A DNA stretch of 64,000 bases from Nannochloropsis salina CCMP1776. Its lineage: Eukaryota; Sar; Eustigmatophyceae; Eustigmatales; Monodopsidaceae. A program made the position numbers and the translations under genes. The stretch spans positions 864,340 to 928,339 of the forward strand of contig SDOX01000019.1 in assembly GCA_004565275.1 (NCBI GenBank). The letters are read 5' to 3'. The number at the start of each line of letters is the position of its first letter. Within the stretch, counting starts at the first letter, position 1. The notes below the pieces were generated by a model. It ran no database searches and had not been told where the DNA came from. It saw nothing but the letters and a program-made list of their open reading frames with translations. Shown here one piece after another: positions 1 through 8,275 of the stretch.

Positions 1-182
1 TGAAAATCGGCAAAAGCCAATCATCAAGCGTATCGGATGTCTATCAATATGGTTACGCGTCTATTAACATTAGTTTTTAATCACAATTCGAGGATTATTC
101 CCCGGCACACTAGTGATGTTGCCAGGCAAGCAGGTATCGTAGTGATGTTTTCAGACATATCCCGCGTTTCCTGAAGACCCTT

Positions 183-1382
183 CTAGGACTCTTTGCGGTA
201 GGTGCCGTGCAAGACATCCAAAAAACGAAATGGGAAGCCAAAATTGGCATTTGTGTACGAGTGATGGATATCGTGGAAGCGAGTATCATAAACCTGTCGT
301 GTATATGATGGTTTGGATGTTTATTAGCATCAACGTCAATGCCATACTGAGACGAAATGTTAATGAGTGATTTGGGAGCTAGAACACGATGAGGCCACAA
401 GTCTTCCATAAACTACAGTAAAGATCATCTGCAAGTACCTTTGCTATCTGAAACGCATTTTTTGGTGAGGATTTTGACCGTTAATCCTGACCATCCTCCA
501 CCTCTCTCTACCTCGACACTCACCCTCGGCAATCGGACATCGATCCCAGAATGGTCCAGGATCCCACACAAGCCGAGCAATGTCAAGTACACGGCAAAGG
601 AGAGCACATGCATGGGAAGCACCAAGGCAGGAGAGTAAAGAATGAAGTAGTAGCCCAACGCCTGTACATCAGGAGGAGCTTGAAGTGAGCACGCAAAACA
701 AAGGTAGTGCTGAATTGCTGGCCCTTACCTCCAAAGGAGCGATGTACATATCATCAAAAGGAGCCGGGGCTTTATAAAAGTGATGGTGTTTGTGGAATCG
801 CCGGTAGACGGGTCCATAATGCATCAAACGATGCCAGTAGTACTCCCATGCACTCTGCCATCCCAGACTCGCAACTACTAACCAAATCTCACCCAAGAGC
901 CACCAAATTACTTCCCTGTTCCCAAGTACATGCGGATGACCAGTCTTCAGTTGACTTCCAATGCCTCGCACTGTTCCTTCAGCCGTCAGGAGTGCGAAAA
1001 GCGACGCTATCATCAGGTTGAATGTCGCAAATAGCGCGTGCTGGGGGGCTCGGCCCTTTACTCCTCGTCGCCAGGGCCAGGGCACGTCCGCAAGATTCGC
1101 AAGCGCAAAAGAAATAAGGGTACTATTATTGACTGTTGAAGTTAGCTTGGAAGTTGATATCACCTGACGCTTTCTGCCTTCAGGGGATGCACCATAAATT
1201 GTGCCAGTCTCCCTCTTGTTGAAGTGTCCGGTATTGTGGGTCTGAATTTTCCAGCTTTCCGTTTCAGAACAGCGGCATTGGTAAAAGATTATGTAAAGTG
1301 CCGCATTCAAGGTAAGATAGCCCCAAAATATAATTAAGAAGGCAGCAACCGCGTAAGGAGAAAGTGGAAGCAAATATGACAT
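183..1382 (-). CDS. Fatty acid hydroxylase / sterol desaturase superfamily membrane enzyme
   Basis: Three exons (1382-729, 661-524, 293-183) join in phase 0 at GT-AG sites to give 300 residues. The eight-histidine di-iron signature is complete: HRLMH near residue 184, HKHHH near 197, and HDIHH near 271, the last visible only after splicing. The second junction gives 'PLEALGYY', a typical family sequence. Hydrophobic segments occur at the N-terminus, before the first His box and between the second and third boxes, so this is an integral membrane oxygenase, probably of the ER. The family (C-4 methylsterol oxidase, C-5 sterol desaturase, sphingoid-base and fatty-acid hydroxylases) uses O2 and a di-iron centre; the exact substrate cannot be told from sequence. 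The start is the first ATG, just before the first hydrophobic segment; an upstream in-frame extension lacks an ATG. Confidence 0.87.
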
Positions 1383-1760
1383 ACCCTTACGACGCCGCAA
1401 ACAACTCGGAGCAATGCGACCAAAGCGCAGAGCGATAAAGAAAGACTGGGCTATGCTCGTTTCTGGTGAGCTATTTAAACTCTGATAGGACAGCAATGGA
1501 GTAAGGGGGGTTAAGTGGACGGTTTTTCCAGGTTATTGCTGGCGTTTGGGCATTTTTTGTTCACCCAAGGTAGGTCAACCTCCTGGCTCTCGCGCGCCGC
1601 CCGCTCCTTGGTGCCGGTGATACCGCGAGGCGTTTGGCCATCCAGATGGGTTTAAAGCCACATACACACATGCCAAACATTCGCTTCTGCCTTATGGATG
1701 CAAAAATCGTAGAAGCAGTACCGCACGTGTGGAGTGATTGGCTTTACGAGTGTTGGAATC
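1383..1760. other. Intergenic, divergent 5' region
   Basis: This lies between the divergent hydroxylase (-) and bL36m (+) genes. It should hold both promoters. No conserved element is recognised by eye. Confidence 0.4.
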
Positions 1761-2222
1761 ATGCTAACTTTTGTTCAAAATGCTCATGGACCCCCGTACT
1801 CTGTGGCGGTACCCATTCTCCCCGAATGCACACGAAACCTCTACAGTCAGAGACGGGCAGTAATGAAGCTTCGAACCGCCCTGCGGCGATTGTGCACGTC
1901 CTGCTACATGGTGCGGCGGCAAGGCCGGCTTTTTGTTTACTGTAAGGCCAACCCGAGACACAAGCAACGTCAGGGGCGAGGACCGCGCCGCAAGCTCCAT
2001 TCTTCTAGCTCTGATGCGGCATTCCAGGATGCGCACATGTCCTGCAGCTGCAGCGAGCACGGTCAAGACACCACTTTTACCCTTTATAAGGAGGGTATAG
2101 GCAATCCATTGTGGCTGCAGCGGAAGGCTGGCCCTGTTGCGTCATTGCACGATTTGATGAATTCGATTTCCCCTGCTGTGCAGGCCTTTGTGAATAATAT
2201 ACGTGTCTTCTTCTCAAGATAG
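1761..2222 (+). CDS. MRPL36: Mitochondrial large-subunit ribosomal protein bL36m
   Basis: The core from an internal Met at 1863 reads like bacterial L36: MKLRTALRRLC, then a zinc-ribbon pattern CTSC...C...H ending in the typical 'NPRHKQRQG'. The family binds 23S-type rRNA at the base of the large subunit with one zinc ion (Cys3His), and all four ligands are present. The 34 residues before the core could be a mitochondrial presequence. Stramenopile plastids normally encode their own rpl36, so a nuclear copy is inferred to be mitochondrial. After the core about 75 further residues stay open, unlike the compact 38-residue bacterial protein; this may be a real extension or read past an unrecognised intron. 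The ATG at 1761 is the first in frame. Confidence 0.8.
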   Translation: MLTFVQNAHGPPYSVAVPILPECTRNLYSQRRAVMKLRTALRRLCTSCYMVRRQGRLFVYCKANPRHKQRQGRGPRRKLHSSSSDAAFQDAHMSCSCSEHGQDTTFTLYKEGIGNPLWLQRKAGPVASLHDLMNSISPAVQAFVNNIRVFFSR

Positions 2223-2661
2223 ACGCTGTACTTAGCACCAAAGAATATTTTGTGGTTGTTGACGAATCATAGCTGTGTTGTATTGATCATTTTTCTTTGG
2301 TAACGCTTGCGTGATCTCTCTAGTTTTAACCGTGTTGCATGAGCTGAACCTAGCAGGCCTTTTTTAGGCTTGACCACTTCTACTCAACCAATGTCTATAT
2401 TTTGACGTTACAACGCATACACACATATATATGTATATATATACTTTGCAGTATGCAGAGCCAACACATTAAAAACGCATTAATGACGGTGACACGGCAT
2501 GTAAAGAAACATGTTCAAAACTACAACAGACAAGATTTGATTTTTTCTATTGAGGCTCTACTTTTACACGCAAAACATGAGGGTTCTCCGTATGGGCTCC
2601 CTCACGAGTACCACTTCATTTCTACCATCTTCGTGGTCTCGATGTACATATCCCCTTCCTC
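2223..2661. other. Intergenic between convergent genes
   Basis: This is the 3' flank shared by bL36m (+) and MMS19 (-). It is AT-rich, with a short TA-rich microsatellite near 2423-2442. The ORFs that cross it are not conserved-looking. Confidence 0.4.
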
Positions 2662-5600
2662 TTACCTGTCCATGACCAGCCACTCATTGCGCACCTTGAC
2701 AGCCATCTGCCTCACCACTCGTTTCCGATCGTCCAGAGGAGCCAGCAGTCCCCGTGAAACCGATGTCCGATAAGGATGTAGCTTTGCGTATGGCAGGCGA
2801 GTTATTTCCAAGAGACTACCCAGAGCCAGAACGCGCAACCGGGCTGTGGGCAAGAAATGAGGGTCGGCAAGTGTACAGAGCTTGCAGAGGAGAGGGATCA
2901 CGGTGCTCAGGTGGGGCATGACCGCATCCAAAGATTCCTTCGCCAAAGCGACGAATGTCTCCGTGGCACGCGCTCGGAGGACCGCCGCGGCTTCCTCTTC
3001 TGTGTCCTTGTCGTCGTTGGCGCCCTCTCCCTTGCCACGCGTGGCGACACAAGACATGCCCTGCAAGACCACTCGCATGATAGGCTCCATGTCTTGCTGT
3101 ATGATCGGCGGGGGAAGCGACCCAAGCATGTTACAAAGTGCCAGCAGGGCGGCACTTTGTGCCTGAGGATGGGCGCGATGTCGCTCCACCGCCTCCCGCA
3201 ATCGCGTAAAGGACACGTTGTAGAGACGCTGTCGCCATAAAGGATTGACGCGAGCAGTGTTGAGACGTGCCGTCAGGAGTTGATTCGCCAGCGGGATAGG
3301 ACAAGAAAAGGTCGTCAAGGAAGAAAAGGAAGGCAGGCATTCCCGGGCTGCTCCCTCTGTCAAGGAAGAATCACGCAGGATAAGCCCGAAGCCTTCGCTT
3401 GCTCGGCGAGCCAACACCAGGCGAGCCGGAGTTGCTTCTTCCGCAATCTTGCCCTTCTCTGGAACTTCATTTCCCTCTAACATTGTACAGCCTGCTACGT
3501 CAATGAGCAAAGAGATGGCATCTTCCAAAGCACCCTTCGGGACGCACCGGAGGGCCAAAGCCTTGGCCAGCCACACGACAGATGACACATCTCTCGTGGC
3601 CGTGGCCAGACTCTCCTTGCTGCTGTGACTCTTTCTCTCCTCCGCTGCGAGGCGTTGCCGAAGTTGAGATAAAAGCGGTGCGACAAAGTCCTCCACGAAC
3701 CTGGGCTTCGCGGTCTTGTTGGCAATGAGAGCCACGCCCCACGAGGCCGGCGCGGGCCCTTCACTAGCCAATGGAGGATGGGCACGGCTATCATTAACCG
3801 AGGCAATGCTGGTACTCTCGGTGCGGTGTTCCACCACTCCCGGTCCCTCTGCATCTAGCAGCGTGAGGTTGACAAGGGCGGGAAGCAGGTCCTGCTCCAG
3901 ACCCAAAGAATCAAATATCGTGGAGTCTACATGTAGCGAGTTGAGTACTGTAAGCAGGATGGTCACAGCTTGCCCTTGAGACCGATGAGAAGACGGATCC
4001 AAGGGTTGGAATCCAGGAATTGAAAAGGTCGCTGCGTCTGGAGGGTCTGGATCTACAATACCAAAGTGGGAGGGAGTGCTGGTGGAGGTACGCACAAAGG
4101 GGGCAGCCGGAGAAGATGAGGGAGGGAAAGGGAAGAAGAAACGTAGAAGCCGTTCTGTCAGAAGATCTTGCGACCTACGGGACAAGGCCTCAGTAACGAC
4201 GCTCATCATACGCACTATTGCGTCTAGAGCAGCGTCATCCAAGATCTTTCCAGCAGCAGCCGACCCGAGCACACCCGTCAATAACCACCACAGCCAAGGG
4301 CCTCCCTCCGTTGCTACAGGTAGCAATGACTCATGCACACCCATAGCCTCCACTTGCCCCGGCTCCGCTTTTTTAGAGCTGGCTAGCTCAGGTAGGCCCA
4401 AAAGCCCTGGTAGAGCTGCCTGATTAATGGCGCTGGTGCGTACAAGGATGGCGGCCAGCGATGACAAGATGTGCCTGGCCTCCTCCTCAGTTCGGAGGGT
4501 CCACGACGTCCAACCACCCATATCCTTTCTGTGCTTGTCCTCGGCCGTGTCTGACATGTTCTGCGCAACTAACACACGAGCCAACAGGGACGGCACCACC
4601 GCCTCGAAGATTTCTGTCTGGTCCGCCAGAAATGCCAGGGCACCCAAACATCGATCTAGCTCAAGAGAATTGATCCCGCACTCCACGTTGCAATAGCCTT
4701 TGTTCGCAAGAGTACTGTCATCGGTTCGACCAGCACTCACGCCCTCTTTCCTGCTACGACGACTGCTCTGGCCCACGTCATTCGAGTCCAAATCCGCCCT
4801 TCCATTTCCATTCTCCTTCCCATGCGCTGTCGAAGCTGAAACGCCTCTTCCAGCTGCTGCCTCGTCCAGCCACTTCAAAAGCTCCGGTACGGTATGCTCA
4901 ACAAGTATTGCCCTAAGTTCCTGCCGCCGGGCGCTGAGGACCTTCAAGGCCTCTAACAGCGCCTGATCCAGGTTGCGATCGTAGGCAGGACCCACAGATC
5001 GCTCCTCCGCTTGGATCCGGTGCGTGAAAAGTACAACCAGCTCAGAGGCTTGGGCGGAAGTCAAAAGCTGCGAAGGAGAGCGAGTGGCGAGAGAAGCCAG
5101 TCCTTTCACTGCCAGGAGGGCGGGGCCCGAGGCTGGTGAGTTGAGACAGGCAAGAAACCTCCCGTGTAGGAGAGGAACGTACGGCGCCAGGGGGGGGCCG
5201 TGGGCACTGGCGGTGAAGTCCAGGTCTGGATCGACTGCTTCCACGAGATCAACCAACAAGAGCAAGGCTGCCTCCTGTCGTTCCCCCTCCCCTTCCACTA
5301 CCATCCGTCCTGGCTTGGCCTTCTTGCCCTCCGTGGCCAGTTGCAGGGCCCCCGGGACGATCGCTTTGAGGACAGCCGCGTAAGCTCGGGCGGACGCCCG
5401 CGCTACCGCCCCTAGGACTCGGGCACAAGCGCGCCCCTTCATGGAGTCAGGATTAGCCTTTACCTCGCTGGCTGCCTTACCCACGATATTGACCAGAAAT
5501 GTTTGCCAAGCTTTCTCCATCTCCGTGTCCGCCCGGTCCCCCCCTTTGTCCTGAGCCCGGCCACCGTCGCCCGCCCCGGCTTTTTCCGATCGTCCGCTCC

Positions 5601-6873
5601 CTTCCCCTTCCTTCGATTCCCGTGGATTGGCATAGGCCTTACTTCGCGACTTGCCTCCCGTAGTCCCCCCGCCGGCGTCCTCGAGGCAGGACAAATGTGC
5701 GGCCAGGGAACGACAGGTCTCCAAGGCCGCTGCCACCACCGGAGCTTCCGCGCACGATACAATCTCCTGGAACAAGGCCCCTGTGACGGAGGCGAGGTTA
5801 CCTAGCATTGCCCGCATGCCGATGGTTCGTGTTGCCACCTGCAGCGTGAGCAGGGCCTCCAGTTTGGCGGGGACATGGGTGGATGTGAGCTTGTCTACGA
5901 GCAGAGGCAGCAAGAACTCAGCCATGGACGGGCGCCGGGTCAGAGCCTCGCGCAAGGCGTGGCTCAGCACATCGGGGGTTATTCCATAGGGATCATTGGG
6001 GGGAGGGGTGAAGGTAATGGGAAAATAGCAGGCCGTGATGTCAAAGAGGGCCTCGATGTGTGCGTCCGAGGCCGCCGGGAAGATGACCTGCATCCTGCTG
6101 ATGATATTCAAGCACAGGATCAAACAGCGCGGATCCTTCTCGCCCTCTATGCACTCGATCACCCCCGTCACAAACTCGTCCTGCATGTCCAACAGACTGG
6201 CGGGCACGGCGGCGCCGCTGGTCGTGGCATTGCCCTCACCCTCCGTGTCCTCAGCCCCGTTCAGAGCTCCTATCATTTCGAACACGACCTCGAAAGTCCG
6301 TTGTCTGATGGTCTGTGTCATGGAAGGCACATACAGATGCTTGAATAAGCCACGCGCTATTATGCCTGCTTCCTTTTGCGAAGGTTCTTTGTGGTGCTGC
6401 AGCAAGGCGCGGATACCCAACAAGCTCCCTGCGACGGACGGGAAATCCTCCAGACGGCTCGAAAAAAATTCCACATAGTGGTGCACGGCCGCGTCAGTGA
6501 GCGGGAGACTCGGGAGACGATTCAGTACCTCCCCCAACAAAGTGGCAGACAGCGTGCGAACCGACGCTGCCTCGTTAGTGAGATAGGGCCCCATCTCGGC
6601 TACTAGATCCTCAAAGCGCTTACTTCGCTGCACGTGAAGGAGAATTGTGTTCAGATGCGCAACCGTGGCGTCTGGCGATGTGATATTTGAAGGCACTGCT
6701 TCCCCTTCTCCATTACCTGCAGCAGCAGCGTCAACGGCATTGCAATACGATGAGAGCGCTTCGGCAAAAGAGGAGGAGGTAGGAAAGGGTGGTGACGATG
6801 CCTCTTTGATGTTCTCTTTTGTACTTTCATAGCCTCCACCATCCACGGTAGAATTAAAAGTGAGACTAGCCAT
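2662..6873 (-). CDS. MMS19: MMS19, cytosolic iron-sulfur protein assembly/targeting component
   Basis: A single exon encodes 1,403 residues of all-helical HEAT repeats. Recognisable family blocks are an N-terminal region with 'YFPITFTPPPNDP' followed by 'MAEFLLPLLVDKL', which is the most conserved part of MMS19. The C-terminus reads 'LPYAKLHPYR...LDDRKRVVRQMAVKVRNEW', matching the family end. MMS19 works with CIAO1 and CIAO2B to deliver Fe-S clusters to nuclear DNA polymerases, XPD-type helicases and primase. Length is somewhat above the human protein (about 1,030), because of low-complexity inserts near residues 400-460 and 690-740. The ATG at 6873 has A at -3 and G at +4 and is preferred to an in-frame ATG at 6936. 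No intron is needed. Confidence 0.93.
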   Translation of the reverse strand: MASLTFNSTVDGGGYESTKENIKEASSPPFPTSSSFAEALSSYCNAVDAAAAGNGEGEAVPSNITSPDATVAHLNTILLHVQRSKRFEDLVAEMGPYLTNEAASVRTLSATLLGEVLNRLPSLPLTDAAVHHYVEFFSSRLEDFPSVAGSLLGIRALLQHHKEPSQKEAGIIARGLFKHLYVPSMTQTIRQRTFEVVFEMIGALNGAEDTEGEGNATTSGAAVPASLLDMQDEFVTGVIECIEGEKDPRCLILCLNIISRMQVIFPAASDAHIEALFDITACYFPITFTPPPNDPYGITPDVLSHALREALTRRPSMAEFLLPLLVDKLTSTHVPAKLEALLTLQVATRTIGMRAMLGNLASVTGALFQEIVSCAEAPVVAAALETCRSLAAHLSCLEDAGGGTTGGKSRSKAYANPRESKEGEGSGRSEKAGAGDGGRAQDKGGDRADTEMEKAWQTFLVNIVGKAASEVKANPDSMKGRACARVLGAVARASARAYAAVLKAIVPGALQLATEGKKAKPGRMVVEGEGERQEAALLLLVDLVEAVDPDLDFTASAHGPPLAPYVPLLHGRFLACLNSPASGPALLAVKGLASLATRSPSQLLTSAQASELVVLFTHRIQAEERSVGPAYDRNLDQALLEALKVLSARRQELRAILVEHTVPELLKWLDEAAAGRGVSASTAHGKENGNGRADLDSNDVGQSSRRSRKEGVSAGRTDDSTLANKGYCNVECGINSLELDRCLGALAFLADQTEIFEAVVPSLLARVLVAQNMSDTAEDKHRKDMGGWTSWTLRTEEEARHILSSLAAILVRTSAINQAALPGLLGLPELASSKKAEPGQVEAMGVHESLLPVATEGGPWLWWLLTGVLGSAAAGKILDDAALDAIVRMMSVVTEALSRRSQDLLTERLLRFFFPFPPSSSPAAPFVRTSTSTPSHFGIVDPDPPDAATFSIPGFQPLDPSSHRSQGQAVTILLTVLNSLHVDSTIFDSLGLEQDLLPALVNLTLLDAEGPGVVEHRTESTSIASVNDSRAHPPLASEGPAPASWGVALIANKTAKPRFVEDFVAPLLSQLRQRLAAEERKSHSSKESLATATRDVSSVVWLAKALALRCVPKGALEDAISLLIDVAGCTMLEGNEVPEKGKIAEEATPARLVLARRASEGFGLILRDSSLTEGAARECLPSFSSLTTFSCPIPLANQLLTARLNTARVNPLWRQRLYNVSFTRLREAVERHRAHPQAQSAALLALCNMLGSLPPPIIQQDMEPIMRVVLQGMSCVATRGKGEGANDDKDTEEEAAAVLRARATETFVALAKESLDAVMPHLSTVIPLLCKLCTLADPHFLPTARLRVLALGSLLEITRLPYAKLHPYRTSVSRGLLAPLDDRKRVVRQMAVKVRNEWLVMDR

Positions 6874-7412
6874 CCTATCACCTAAAAATTGTGTTCGATA
6901 AGAAAAAAAGTGCTGAGGATGAAGTAAAGAATGCATGCGATTGCACTGGGCGGTTCGCTAGCCACATGGGGGGGCTCGAGCCTGAGACAGGAGGTTAGAG
7001 CGAGAGATCCCGAAATTGACACGTTGTGGGACACCCACATGACCGCCTTTTCTACGTGGATGACGCGAGGTAGATTGCACACATTGAGTGGGGAGCTGCA
7101 TGTCCTGGCTGCGCCATCTCACCGCGAGCAGGCTTCCCCGACGAGGCGAGGCGATGTGGTAGTCATTCTCGCTAACAGCCGAAAAGCTGTAGCTCTTACG
7201 GAGTGCCTGAAGAAGGGTAGATCGAAGAGAGAAAGTACCTCCATTTTGTTCTCGACATGTGCTACTTGACCCAATCTGCCGCGTCGTATTGGGCTACATC
7301 TTCGTAAAATGTCGAGGCGCAAATTTGTAGTGATTTTGAGGAAAGGTCATTAAGAAGATAAGGTAGACGAAGGTGTGATAATCGAAATTAGGACTTCACA
7401 GCGTTCGAAATC
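6874..7412. other. Divergent promoter region
   Basis: The 5' regions of MMS19 (-) and the histone-fold gene (+) share this 0.5-kb space. Small ORFs here lack any recognisable similarity. No motif is called. Confidence 0.4.
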
Positions 7413-8012
7413 ATGCGTATTTACAGGCAAATAAAAAAGGCAGCAATGTCGCGCTCACCAGAAGTCCTGCAAACATCGAACTCAGCCCTGTCTGATGCTT
7501 CACCTTCGCAAGCACCTTCAGGGGCAGCAATCATGATGCCTACTGCTCCGGCATTGCCCGCAAGATCAATGAACACCCCAAATACGCAGACAGGCACCGA
7601 GGAGCGCAAGCTTGACACACCTGAAGAGCCAAAACCTTCCCCGCTTGCAGGCACGCCCGCATCTATGAAAGAAGAGGAGGCACCTGTTTCGTCGAAGAAA
7701 GCAAGGAATGCTCCGATTCCACCACTATCAACATCGAATGCTTACGTTACAGAGGACACCACGCTGGCAATACCAAGGGCGTCAATAAAGCGAATTATGA
7801 AGCTCGATCCAGACACAAAGCAATTGTCCCAAGATGCTATTATGGTGATGGCAAAAGCCACAGAGTTGTTTATCGACAAGCTAGCGAAGGCCTCGCATTC
7901 GATGGCCGTCACCAACAAACGAAAAACAATAAAGTACGAGGACATTGCCGATGCACGCTTTTCACAGAAAAACATGGAGTTCTTGGACGGTGTGGTTCCT
8001 CAAATTCCATAG
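7413..8012 (+). CDS. Histone-fold protein of the CHRAC1/POLE4 (Dpb3-like) family
   Basis: The ORF encodes 199 residues. The first ~110 are Pro/Ser/Thr-rich and disordered. The C-terminal ~85 form an NF-YC/H2A-type histone fold: 'IPRASIKRIMKLDPD' (helix 1), then a long helix with 'MAKATELFIDKLA', then 'KRKTIKYEDIADA' and 'FLDGVVPQIP'. The long helix and the ending resemble CHRAC1, and the 'KRKTI..EDI' loop resembles POLE4. These proteins pair with a second histone-fold partner and serve DNA polymerase epsilon or the CHRAC/ACF ISWI remodeler. Which of the two applies cannot be settled here. An ISWI-like SNF2 gene lies 14 kb away, but that proximity proves nothing. A second in-frame ATG at 7446 is also possible. 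Confidence 0.85.
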   Translation: MRIYRQIKKAAMSRSPEVLQTSNSALSDASPSQAPSGAAIMMPTAPALPARSMNTPNTQTGTEERKLDTPEEPKPSPLAGTPASMKEEEAPVSSKKARNAPIPPLSTSNAYVTEDTTLAIPRASIKRIMKLDPDTKQLSQDAIMVMAKATELFIDKLAKASHSMAVTNKRKTIKYEDIADARFSQKNMEFLDGVVPQIP

Positions 8013-8275
8013 AAAAGAAGGAAGCGAGGGCGGATGCAGCACAGCTTGTAAATAAAAAGCGAGGAATGTCACAACCAAGTACCCTTGCATTAGTCATTTG
8101 AGGCTCCATTGGCACAATATTTTTTTCTATTTTTCAAAGGTCTCTTTCATCGTTGCACCAATCATTAGAGACTCAAAAACTGCACGCATCACGCTTTGTG
8201 CACACAATGAAATGTACATCTTTGAAGCTGAGGACCTCGAACATCCCCAACCTCCGCCGGGCTTCATAAATGGCT

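Noticed and set aside
2423-2442. TA-rich run as possible promoter or origin
   Set aside because: It is a simple dinucleotide microsatellite in a convergent intergenic space; nothing else supports a function.
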